A DNA stretch of 64,000 bases, taken from positions 776,977 to 840,976 of the forward strand of contig CAVORP010000009.1 of the NCBI GenBank assembly GCA_963698645.1, written 5' to 3'. The stretch's first letter is position 1, and each line of letters starts with the position of its first letter. Made by a program: the position numbers and the translations under genes. Under the pieces are notes generated by a model, which was not told the origin of the DNA, made no database searches, and saw only the letters and a program-made list of their open reading frames with translations. The DNA comes from Ovoidimarina sp963698645. GTDB lineage: Bacteria > Pseudomonadota > Alphaproteobacteria > Rhodobacterales > Rhodobacteraceae. Shown one piece after another: positions 7,828 through 17,467 of the stretch.

Positions 7828-9738
7828 TCAGAGCCGGTCTTCGTGCACCACGATCGCCACGCGCTTGCGCAATGCGTCGCGCAGTGCTTCGTTGTCACTG
7901 CTGGCAAGTCCGGACTTCAGGCTGGCGCGAGCGGCATCGCGTGCGGCTGCGTCGACGGTCTTGACATCGATGTCCTTGACCGCCGTGAGTTCGAGCAACG
8001 CATAGCGCTGATCGCCTCCTTGCAACATGGCCGGCGAGGTCTTGCCGGCAAGTGGCCGCGGCAACTTGAATGCCTCGGCCACGAGCTTGGCATCATGGGT
8101 CATGGCATTGCGGCCGACGCCTTCGGCCGACGCCACCTGCGCGCCGACCGAGGCGGCCAGTGCATCCAGCGACTCTCCTGCCAGCAGGCGCTTGTACATG
8201 GCATCGGCTGCGTCCTTCGCCTGCTTGCCCTGGCGCTCTGCGGCCAAGGTGTTCTTGACCTCGGCCGACACCTCTTCCAGCTTGCGCGGCGTCGACGGCT
8301 TGTGCTCGAGCAAGCGCACGATGACCACATGGTTCTCGCCGATCTCGATCGGCTCGCTGTTGTTGCGCTCCAGCAAGACAGCGTCCGAGAACGCGATCTC
8401 GCGCACCTTCGGGAACATGGCGATGCCGCCACCGGAATCGCGATCGAACAACTCGGTCTTCTGGATTGTCATTTCCAACGCCTTGGCTGCAGGCTCCAGC
8501 GAACCGGGACTCGCGAAACCCTCGTCGACCAGGTCGTTGAAGCGATCACCGTACAGCTGCTCACGTTCGCCGACCGCGTATTCGCTCTCGAGCTCGGCGC
8601 GAACCTCTTCGAACGAGCGGAAATTGGCGGAACGCGCCTCGCGCACCGTGATCAGGTGATAACCCTGATCGGTGCGCACAGGATCGGAAACCGTCCCCAC
8701 CTGCAAGCCGAACAGGGCCTCCTCAAAGGCCGGCTCGAAGGTTCCGGTCTTCTCGATCCAGCCGAGATCGCCGCCGCTCTCCTTCGAACCTACGTCTTCG
8801 GACGAACTCTTCGCGACGGCATCGAAGCTCTCGCCAGCACGGACCCTGGCGAGCAGGGCCTCGGCCTTGGCGAGCGCCGTTTTCTGTGCATCTGCATCGG
8901 CGCCTGCGGCCACCGAGACCAGAATGTGTGAGGACAAGCGCTGTTCGCCGCTTCCGAACCGGGTGGCCTTCTGCTGCTCATAGCGATCGCGCAGCGTGGC
9001 CTCATCGACCGCTGGAACCACCAAGGTTGCAGCATTGAGCTCGATGTACTCGAGCGAAGCCTGCTCCTTGGTCGCGAACTTCTCCGGATTCTTCAGGAAA
9101 TGCGCCTTGGCCTCATCGTCACTGACCTGTTCGGCCGTGACCAGTGGTGTTTCCAGTGCCAGGTAGCGGAAGCTGCGCGACTGGTCGCGAAGGCGGATGA
9201 AGGTGTCGACATCGGCCTCGGTGACCAGAGCACTGGCGGCAATCTGCGATGGCAGCTCGCGCACGGCGAGATCACGCCGCATGCGTTGCTCGAATTGCTC
9301 GATGTTCATCTTGTTGGCTTCCAGCACCAGCGCGTACTGTTTGCCATCGAATGCGCCATCGACATGGAACGATTCGATCTTGCGGATCTCCTCGCGCAGA
9401 CGCGCGTCCGAGACGGCCACACCGGCAGCGGCGCCGGCCTGCGTCATCAGTTCCTCGTCGACCAACTGATCCACAACCTGACGCTTGTATTGCGGCGTAT
9501 TGAAGAACTCGGACTGGAAGGACTCGCCCATCATCGTGCGCATGCGCTGAAGGGATTCGTTCATGCGCTCCCGGTAGGCGCCCGAACTGATGTCGGTGCT
9601 TCCGACTTTGGCCACCCCAGTATCGCCGCTCGCGACGAAATACCCCTGGATGCCGAAGAACATGAACGCTGCCATCAACAGGGCAAGGATGGCGTAGGCG
9701 ATCTTGGAACCGGATTTGTCGCGAATACTTTGCAGCAT
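7828..9738 (-). CDS. ppiD: Periplasmic peptidyl-prolyl isomerase D (SurA/PpiD family chaperone)
   Basis: 636 residues. One N-terminal membrane anchor lies at about residues 12-34, then a SurA_N-type helical chaperone region, one parvulin (PPIC) domain at about 265-360 (S-S-H-I-L-V start, G-G-D-L-G-W core, D-Q-G-Y-H-L-I end) and a C-terminal helical segment. This is the usual PpiD layout: inner-membrane anchored, facing the periplasm, assisting folding of exported proteins near the Sec translocon. It follows hupB and two tRNAs on the same strand, as in other xanthomonads. It ends at the shared terminator with fabI. Confidence 0.92.
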   Translation of the reverse strand: MLQSIRDKSGSKIAYAILALLMAAFMFFGIQGYFVASGDTGVAKVGSTDISSGAYRERMNESLQRMRTMMGESFQSEFFNTPQYKRQVVDQLVDEELMTQAGAAAGVAVSDARLREEIRKIESFHVDGAFDGKQYALVLEANKMNIEQFEQRMRRDLAVRELPSQIAASALVTEADVDTFIRLRDQSRSFRYLALETPLVTAEQVSDDEAKAHFLKNPEKFATKEQASLEYIELNAATLVVPAVDEATLRDRYEQQKATRFGSGEQRLSSHILVSVAAGADADAQKTALAKAEALLARVRAGESFDAVAKSSSEDVGSKESGGDLGWIEKTGTFEPAFEEALFGLQVGTVSDPVRTDQGYHLITVREARSANFRSFEEVRAELESEYAVGEREQLYGDRFNDLVDEGFASPGSLEPAAKALEMTIQKTELFDRDSGGGIAMFPKVREIAFSDAVLLERNNSEPIEIGENHVVIVRLLEHKPSTPRKLEEVSAEVKNTLAAERQGKQAKDAADAMYKRLLAGESLDALAASVGAQVASAEGVGRNAMTHDAKLVAEAFKLPRPLAGKTSPAMLQGGDQRYALLELTAVKDIDVKTVDAAARDAARASLKSGLASSDNEALRDALRKRVAIVVHEDRL

Positions 9739-9779
9739 GGAAGGCTCTCGAATGGGCGCACAGCAATGCGCTTCACCGG

Positions 9780-9808
9780 AAAAAACAAAGGCGCCACTAC
9801 GGGCGCCC
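9780..9808 (-). terminator. Intrinsic terminator of the hupB-tRNA-Val-tRNA-Asp transcript
   Basis: On the minus strand a GGCGCC/GGCGCC stem with a six-base loop is followed by TTTGTTTTTT. It begins about ten bases after the encoded CCA of tRNA-Asp. Confidence 0.85.
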
Positions 9809-9818
9809 TTGCAGGAGT

Positions 9819-9895
9819 TGGCGGAGTGGACGGGGCTCGAACCCGCGACCCCCGGCGTGACAGGCCGGTATTCTAACCAACTGAACTACCACTCC
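9819..9895 (-). tRNA. tRNA-Asp (GTC)
   Basis: A full cloverleaf can be drawn: acceptor GGAGTGG/CCACTCC, D-arm with G-G, anticodon loop CTGTCAC giving GTC, T-arm with TTCGAGC, discriminator G and an encoded CCA (9819-9821). It lies nine bases after tRNA-Val and is followed by a terminator. Confidence 0.95.
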
Positions 9896-9904
9896 GTTTT
9901 CTTC

Positions 9905-9979
9905 TGGTGGGTGCTGAGGGTTTCGAACCCCCGACCCTCGCCTTGTAAAGGCGACGCTCTACCGCTGAGCTAAGCACCC
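9905..9979 (-). tRNA. tRNA-Val (TAC)
   Basis: Acceptor GGGTGCT/AGCACCC, anticodon loop TTTACAA giving TAC, T-loop TTCGAAA, discriminator A and encoded CCA (9905-9907). The 5' end is only 11 bases beyond the hupB stop, so it is probably processed from the hupB transcript. Confidence 0.95.
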
Positions 9980-9990
9980 AGCAAAGCGCA

Positions 9991-10263
9991 CTAGTTTATA
10001 GCGTCTTTGAGCGCTTTGCCAGCCTTGAAGGCAGGAATCTTCGAAGCCTTGATCTTGATCGTCGCACCGGTGCGCGGGTTGCGACCCGTGCGCGCTGCGC
10101 GCTTGCGAACCGCGAAGGTTCCGAAGCCGACGAGCGACACGCTGTCACCCTTTTTCAGCGACTTCTTGACGACTTCGATCAGCGCATCGAGTGCACGGCC
10201 GGAATCGGCTTTGCTCAACTCAGCGTGATCGGCGATCGCGTTGATGATATCACCTTTGTTCAT
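9991..10263 (-). CDS. hupB: DNA-binding protein HU-beta
   Basis: 90 residues, the exact HU size. The N-terminus M-N-K-G-D-I-I-N-A-I and the beta-arm R-x-x-R-x-G-R-N-P-R-T-G (minor-groove binding arm with the Pro that intercalates) are diagnostic. It compacts and bends nucleoid DNA as a dimer. It lies after lon on the same strand, a conserved order, and directly upstream of tRNA-Val with an 11-base gap, which suggests one transcript for protein and tRNAs. Confidence 0.95.
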   Translation of the reverse strand: MNKGDIINAIADHAELSKADSGRALDALIEVVKKSLKKGDSVSLVGFGTFAVRKRAARTGRNPRTGATIKIKASKIPAFKAGKALKDAIN

Positions 10264-10462
10264 GTGTCACTCCCTCAGGATTTCTACTTGATCAGCTTGG
10301 GCATCGTTCCGTCGCGCGAGGCGAACCGCACATCGCCGAACCGGATCCACCGCGCATACGCCCAGTGGTTCACTCACTGAAACGCACGAGTCGTGGGCGC
10401 GCTTTTATACCAGTCCATTTCTGGGCACGCAACAAAACAGCAAGGAAAAATGCGGGTTGCGG

Positions 10463-12946
<2,484 letters not shown>

Positions 12947-13003
12947 GCGATTCTCCGTAGGAGGCGTGCCGGCGCACAGTGCGCCCGCCATCATGCTGCG
13001 TCA

Positions 13004-13031
13004 AGTAAGGGCCGGCGCCGCGATTTGCAAG
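13004..13031 (-). promoter_or_regulatory. lon: Possible heat-shock (sigma32-like) promoter for lon
   Basis: On the minus strand CTTGCAA (13031-13025) is followed 13 bases later by CCCTTACT (13011-13004), resembling the sigma32 pattern CTTGAAA-N13-CCCCATNT. The -10 half is a poor match. It is placed 58 bases before the lon ATG, in the lon-clpX gap. Confidence 0.25.
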
Positions 13032-13048
13032 CGCGCCGACAACTCCGC

Positions 13049-14332
13049 TCAGTCCCCGGAAGCCGCCCGCACCACCGGCTGCGGCAGGCTGCTGTAGATC
13101 AGGTAGGGCTCAGCCGAGCCATTGATGACACCCTCATCGAGCACGACCTTGCTGACATTCTCCAGCGACGGCAACTCGTACATGGTGTCGAGCAGCACCT
13201 GCTCGATGATGGTACGCAGTCCGCGCGCGCCGGTCTTGCGCTTCAGCGCCTTGCGTGCCACCGCACGCAGGGCGTCTTCGCGAAACTCGAGCTCCACGCC
13301 CTCCATCTCGAACAGTTTGCGGAACTGCTTGGTGATGGCGTTCTTGGGCTCGCTCAGGATCTTGATCAGGGCATCCTCGTCCAGCTCGTCCAGCGTTGCG
13401 ACCACTGGCAAACGGCCGACGAACTCGGGGATGAGCCCGAACTTGATCAGATCTTCGGGCTCGATGGTCTTCAGCACATCGCCGACGCTGGCGCGCCGCT
13501 CCTTGCTGCGGATCTCGGCCGAGAACCCGATCCCGGTCGACTCGGAGCGGGCCTGGATGACCTTCTCGAGGCCGGCAAATGCGCCGCCGCAGATGAACAG
13601 GATGTTGCGCGTGTCGACCTGCAGGAACTCCTGCTGCGGATGCTTGCGGCCACCCTGCGGCGGCACCGAAGCGATGGTTCCCTCGATCAGTTTCAGCAGC
13701 GCCTGCTGCACGCCCTCGCCGGACACATCACGCGTGATCGAAGGGTTCTCCGACTTGCGCGAAATCTTGTCGATCTCGTCGATGTAGACGATTCCGGTCT
13801 GCGCCTTCTCGACGTCATAGTCGCATTTCTGCAGCAACTTCTGGATGATGTTTTCGACGTCCTCACCGACATATCCGGCTTCGGTCAGCGTCGTCGCATC
13901 GGCGATCGTGAACGGCACGTTGAGCAGCCGCGCCAGCGTCTCGGCGAGCAGCGTCTTGCCCGACCCGGTTGGGCCAACCAGCAAAATGTTGCTCTTCGAG
14001 AGCTCGATCTCGTCGCTGCGCTGCCTCGACTCAAGCCGCTTGTAGTGGTTGTACACGGCAACCGCGAGCACCTTCTTGGCGCGCGGCTGACCGACCACAT
14101 ACTGGTCCAGCGTATCGCGGATCTCGCGCGGCTTCGGCAGATGACTGCGTGCCGTTGCCGCCTTCTCTTCGAGCTCCTCGCGGATGATGTCGTTGCACAG
14201 CTCGACGCACTCGTCGCAAATGAACACCGAAGGCCCGGCAATCAGCTTGCGCACCTCATGTTGGCTCTTGCCGCAGAAGGAGCAGTAGAGAACCTTGGTG
14301 GATTCGCCGCGGGTGCTTCGATCGTCGCTCAT
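13049..14332 (-). CDS. clpX: ATP-dependent Clp protease ATP-binding subunit ClpX
   Basis: 427 residues. The N-terminal zinc domain has C-S-F-C (residues 17-20) and C-D-E-C, the ClpX C4 site for adaptors and substrates. The AAA+ module has G-P-T-G-S-G-K-T (Walker A) and V-Y-I-D-E-I-D-K (Walker B), and the I-G-F loop region that docks ClpP is present as T-G-I-G-F. It unfolds substrates, including SsrA-tagged proteins, and feeds them to ClpP. The order clpP-clpX-lon is the standard proteobacterial one. Confidence 0.95.
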   Translation of the reverse strand: MSDDRSTRGESTKVLYCSFCGKSQHEVRKLIAGPSVFICDECVELCNDIIREELEEKAATARSHLPKPREIRDTLDQYVVGQPRAKKVLAVAVYNHYKRLESRQRSDEIELSKSNILLVGPTGSGKTLLAETLARLLNVPFTIADATTLTEAGYVGEDVENIIQKLLQKCDYDVEKAQTGIVYIDEIDKISRKSENPSITRDVSGEGVQQALLKLIEGTIASVPPQGGRKHPQQEFLQVDTRNILFICGGAFAGLEKVIQARSESTGIGFSAEIRSKERRASVGDVLKTIEPEDLIKFGLIPEFVGRLPVVATLDELDEDALIKILSEPKNAITKQFRKLFEMEGVELEFREDALRAVARKALKRKTGARGLRTIIEQVLLDTMYELPSLENVSKVVLDEGVINGSAEPYLIYSSLPQPVVRAASGD

Positions 14333-14442
14333 CTTGCCTTGTGTTCCTTGCTGCGATGCCGCTCGGGGCGCAGAATAGCACAGCGAAACCCGCCCGCTTT
14401 TGGCGCGGGAATCACGCGATTCTTCGGGATTTGGGGGCCGAA

Positions 14443-15060
14443 CTAGCCGGCTTTCACGCTCTCTGTGAGGCGTTGTGCCAACACCGAGTCGACCAGTCCG
14501 TAGTCCCTGGCTTCCTCGGCGCTCATGAAATAATCGCGATCAACGTCGCGCTCGACCTGCTCCAGCGAGCGCCCGGTGTGCTCCGCCAGCATCGCATTGA
14601 GCTTGGCCTTGATCGCCAGGATCTCCTTGGCATGAATGGCGATGTCCGACGCCTGCCCGGAAAAACCGGCCGATGGCTGATGGATCATCACGCGCGAATT
14701 GGGCAGGCAATAACGCTTGCCCTTCGCGCCCGCGGACAGCAGGAATGCGCCCATGCTGGCCGCTTGGCCGATGCAGATCGTGCTCACGTCGGACTTGATG
14801 AACTGCATCGTGTCGTAGATCGCGAGCCCCGCCGTCACCGAGCCGCCGGGGCTGTTGATGTACAGGCTGATGTCCTTGTCCGGGTTCTCGGATTCCAGGA
14901 ACAGCATCTGCGCAACGATCACGTTGGCCATGTAGTCCTCGACCGGACCGACGCAAAAAATCACTCGTTCCTTGAGCAGTCGCGAGTAGATGTCGTAAGC
15001 GCGCTCGCCACGCGAGGTCTGCTCGACCACCATCGGAACCAGATTCAATCCTGTGATCAC
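14443..15060 (-). CDS. clpP: ATP-dependent Clp protease proteolytic subunit ClpP
   Basis: 205 residues. The catalytic serine is in G-Q-A-A-S-M-G-A and the histidine in R-V-M-I-H-Q-P-S; the Asp follows in the C-terminal part. N-terminal L-V-P-M-V-V-E-Q-T-S-R-G-E-R is the usual start of the mature tetradecamer subunit. I keep GTG 15060 as start because GGAG stands at good spacing before it; ATG 15033 is the alternative. It forms the proteolytic chamber used by ClpX. Confidence 0.94.
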   Translation of the reverse strand: MITGLNLVPMVVEQTSRGERAYDIYSRLLKERVIFCVGPVEDYMANVIVAQMLFLESENPDKDISLYINSPGGSVTAGLAIYDTMQFIKSDVSTICIGQAASMGAFLLSAGAKGKRYCLPNSRVMIHQPSAGFSGQASDIAIHAKEILAIKAKLNAMLAEHTGRSLEQVERDVDRDYFMSAEEARDYGLVDSVLAQRLTESVKAG

Positions 15061-15111
15061 AGTGCTTCTCCGTCAGCGGTCAGGCAGTGGTGGGGTCGCC
15101 CGCGCATCAAT

Positions 15112-16416
15112 TCAACGAGGCGCTTGCATCAACTGCTGGAACGTCACCACTTGCGGCGTGACATTGGCATGTCCGAATACCCAATCGACGACTTCGTCCT
15201 CCATTGCACGGATGCGCAGGCCCGACATCAGCTGCTGGTCCTTGAGATACATCTCGATGACTTTTTGCGGCTCTTCGTAGGTCGACGCGATGGTGGACAG
15301 CATTTCCGACACGCGCTGCTGGGTCGGACGAATCTGGTTGCGGATCGACAGTTCTTCCAGCAGGACGCTGGCATGCACGCGATTGCGCGCCACCGTGCGC
15401 ATCTGCTCGGTCGCTTCCGTCGGCGCCTCGGACTCGCGCCCGGCGCGAGTCGCGGATTCCTGCGCCTGCGCCAGCAATGCCCTGGTTTCCGCTTCGATGC
15501 GCGACTTCGGCAGGTCGAAACCCTTGAACGTGAAAACCAGCGTGTCGACAGCGTGCAGCTTGTTGCGACCGTTCAGCGTGGTGCGCATTTCGCGCTCGAG
15601 ATTCGCCCGCACGTCCTGGCGGAACTTCTCGAGGCCGCCAGCGATGCCGAAGCTGTCGGCGAAGGCCTTGTCGACCTCGGGCAGACTGCTTTCCTGCACG
15701 CGCACGACTTTGATGTGCACGTCGGCGGTCTTGCCGGCCAGCAGCACATCCCTGAAATCGGCGGGGAATTCGATGCGCGCGTCCTTCTCGTCAGCGGTCA
15801 CCAGTCCGAGCAAGGCATCCTCGAAATTCTTGAAGAGTGCGCCCGAACCGATGACGGTACCGGCGCGCTCGCTGCCCGACGCCGGAAACCGCGCGTCGCC
15901 GGCCTGCGCCGAAAACTCGAACACCACCATGTCGGCGGCACGCGCGGCGCGGTCCACCGGACTCCATTGGCGACGCTGCTGACGCAGCGTTTCGATCATG
16001 CGCTCGACGTCGGTTTCGTCGACTCGCGATTCCAGGCGAGTCAGCGCCAGACTGGCGACATCGACCTCGCCGACTTCCGGCATCACGTCGAAGGTGGCGG
16101 TGTAGACCAGTTCTTCCTTCGGCGCGTCGGCGTCGCGCGCAATTCGCGGCGACATCGCCGGACGCAGCTTTTCCTGAGCGATGGCTTCCTGGAACGAACC
16201 GCCGATCACATCGCCGAGGATCTCCGAGCGCACCTGCTCACCGAAGCGCTTCTCGATCACCGTGCTCGGCACCTTGCCGGGCCGGAAGCCCTTCAGGCGA
16301 ACATTCTGCCCCAGTTCGCGAATGCGATTGCGCACACGTTCCTCGTAGCGCGCTGCGGGAACGCGCACCGTCATCTTGCGCTCAAGGGTGCTGATCTGCT
16401 CGACCGAAACTTGCAT
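15112..16416 (-). CDS. tig: Trigger factor (ribosome-associated chaperone and prolyl isomerase)
   Basis: 434 residues, the family length. M-Q-V-S-V-E-Q-I-S-T-L-E-R-K opens the ribosome-binding domain; its tail motif appears as G-F-R-P-G-K-V-P. The FKBP-like isomerase domain is at about 155-240 and a long helical chaperone domain follows. It binds L23 at the ribosomal exit and shields nascent chains. ATG 16416 has GGGAG upstream; the longer frame upstream runs back into tRNA-Leu. It is the first gene of the tig-clpP-clpX-lon series. Confidence 0.94.
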   Translation of the reverse strand: MQVSVEQISTLERKMTVRVPAARYEERVRNRIRELGQNVRLKGFRPGKVPSTVIEKRFGEQVRSEILGDVIGGSFQEAIAQEKLRPAMSPRIARDADAPKEELVYTATFDVMPEVGEVDVASLALTRLESRVDETDVERMIETLRQQRRQWSPVDRAARAADMVVFEFSAQAGDARFPASGSERAGTVIGSGALFKNFEDALLGLVTADEKDARIEFPADFRDVLLAGKTADVHIKVVRVQESSLPEVDKAFADSFGIAGGLEKFRQDVRANLEREMRTTLNGRNKLHAVDTLVFTFKGFDLPKSRIEAETRALLAQAQESATRAGRESEAPTEATEQMRTVARNRVHASVLLEELSIRNQIRPTQQRVSEMLSTIASTYEEPQKVIEMYLKDQQLMSGLRIRAMEDEVVDWVFGHANVTPQVVTFQQLMQAPR

Positions 16417-16461
16417 GGAAACTCCCGAAAACTGAACGTTATTGAGTGCGCGGTGCGCCGC

Positions 16462-16546
16462 TGGTGCGAAAGGAGAGACTCGAACTCTCACGGGTTACCC
16501 CGCTGGAACCTAAATCCAGTGCGTCTACCGATTCCGCCACTTTCGC
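16462..16546 (-). tRNA. tRNA-Leu (TAG)
   Basis: Class II tRNA with acceptor GCGAAAG/CTTTCGC, anticodon loop ATTTAGG giving TAG, a long variable arm (GCGGGGTAACCCGT), T-loop TTCGAGT, discriminator A and encoded CCA. Last gene of the five-tRNA minus-strand cluster, just upstream of tig. Confidence 0.95.
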
Positions 16547-16597
16547 ATGAAGACGACGCCGACCGCGGTGTGCTGAACCTGAGAGTGAGAGGAGAAG

Positions 16598-16672
16598 TGG
16601 TGGGCCGTCTAGGACTCGAACCTAGAACCTGCGGATTAAGAGTCCGTTGCTCTACCATTGAGCTAACGGCCC
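16598..16672 (-). tRNA. tRNA-Lys (CTT)
   Basis: Acceptor GGGCCGT/ACGGCCC, anticodon loop CTCTTAA giving CTT, T-loop TTCGAGT, discriminator A and encoded CCA. A CTT isoacceptor beside the usual TTT one is common in high-GC genomes. Confidence 0.93.
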
Positions 16673-16684
16673 ACACTGGAAAAC

Positions 16685-16762
16685 TGGGGTGGATAATGGG
16701 ATTTGAACCCACGACCCTCGGAATCACAATCCGATGCTCTAACCAACTGAGCTATATCCACC
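16685..16762 (-). tRNA. tRNA-His (GTG)
   Basis: Acceptor GTGGATA/TATCCAC with the additional G-1 opposite C73 that marks histidine tRNAs, anticodon loop TTGTGAT giving GTG, and encoded CCA. Confidence 0.95.
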
Positions 16763-16786
16763 ACTCCGAACAAAAACTTGCCCCGG

Positions 16787-16863
16787 TGGCGCGCCCGACA
16801 GGACTCGAACCTGCAACCGCCGGCTTAGAAGGCCGGTGCTCTATCCGGTTGAGCTACAGGCGC
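16787..16863 (-). tRNA. tRNA-Arg (TCT)
   Basis: Acceptor GCGCCTG/CGGGCGC with one G-T pair, anticodon loop CTTCTAA giving TCT, T-loop TTCGAGT, discriminator G and encoded CCA. It reads the rare AGA/AGG codons. Confidence 0.95.
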
Positions 16864-16881
16864 CGAATCCAGGGGACCAGA

Positions 16882-16958
16882 TGGTCGGGGTAGAGGGATT
16901 CGAACCCCCGACATCCTGCTCCCAAAGCAGGCGCGCTACCAGACTGCGCTATACCCCG
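16882..16958 (-). tRNA. tRNA-Pro (TGG)
   Basis: Acceptor CGGGGTA/TACCCCG, anticodon loop TTTGGGA giving TGG, T-loop TTCGAAT, discriminator A and encoded CCA. First gene of the Pro-Arg-His-Lys-Leu cluster. Confidence 0.95.
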
Positions 16959-17004
16959 CTGGTGCTGATCGCGTCGCGTTCCAAGCGGTGACAGAAGCCG
17001 CCGC

Positions 17005-17033
17005 ATGGTACGCATCGCAACCCACAACGTCAA
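17005..17033 (-). promoter_or_regulatory. Promoter of the Pro-Arg-His-Lys-Leu tRNA cluster
   Basis: Minus-strand TTGACG (17033-17028), 17-base spacer, TACCAT (17010-17005). It lies about 50 bases upstream of tRNA-Pro and shares its -35 sequence with the tRNA-Arg(ACG) and tRNA-Ala promoters of this window. Confidence 0.7.
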
Positions 17034-17078
17034 CGAAGATCCGAACCAAAAGCGCTCGCTGCAAACCGCACCGTTCAA

Positions 17079-17110
17079 ACGAAGCGGGGCGCTTTCGCGC
17101 CCCGCTTCGT
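17079..17110 (-). terminator. Perfect 14-bp hairpin after tRNA-Arg (ACG), probable terminator
   Basis: The arms at 17079-17092 and 17097-17110 are exact reverse complements around a TTTC loop. It starts 12 bases after the tRNA end on the minus strand and is followed there by only TTTG, so termination would rest on the very stable stem. Confidence 0.65.
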
Positions 17111-17121
17111 CTCAACCATGT

Positions 17122-17198
17122 TGGCGCGCCCGGAGAGATTCGAACTCCCGACCACCAAGTTCGTAGCCTGGTACTCTATCCAACTGAGCTACGGGCGC
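17122..17198 (-). tRNA. tRNA-Arg (ACG)
   Basis: Acceptor GCGCCCG/CGGGCGC, anticodon loop CTACGAA giving ACG (read as ICG after deamination), T-loop TTCGAAT, discriminator G and encoded CCA. It has its own promoter and a hairpin behind it. Confidence 0.95.
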
Positions 17199-17212
17199 AA
17201 GCAAGGAGCGGA

Positions 17213-17241
17213 ATTATGAAGTGCTCCGATCGACTCGTCAA
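17213..17241 (-). promoter_or_regulatory. Promoter of tRNA-Arg (ACG)
   Basis: Minus-strand TTGACG (17241-17236), 17-base spacer, CATAAT (17218-17213), about 15 bases before the tRNA 5' end. Near-consensus sigma70 promoter. Confidence 0.85.
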
Positions 17242-17467
17242 CACTCATGTTGCGACGGCCAGCGGATGTCCCTAGCTTGAGGGCCGGGCGCTTTTCGCCA
17301 ACTCCGCCACGGATTGACCCTCGATGCACTCGAGGCCAGATACGGCACGCCATCGACGTCGTTGGCTCCATCGAGAAGGCTGGCAATGCCCGGATGGGCG
17401 CTCACCGCCAGCGCGCCAACCACCGACGTTTCCTTTGCGCCGGTACCGGACACGACATAATGGGCGA

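Noticed and set aside
14341..16893. An 850-codon plus-strand frame covering clpP, tig and tRNA genes in antisense
   Set aside because: It runs through tRNA genes and across two conserved minus-strand genes; composition is that of a shadow.
17216..17275. A 19-codon frame (M-K-C-S-D-R...) preceded by AAGGAG
   Set aside because: The same bases form the strong minus-strand promoter of tRNA-Arg(ACG); the apparent ribosome site is the discriminator region of that promoter.
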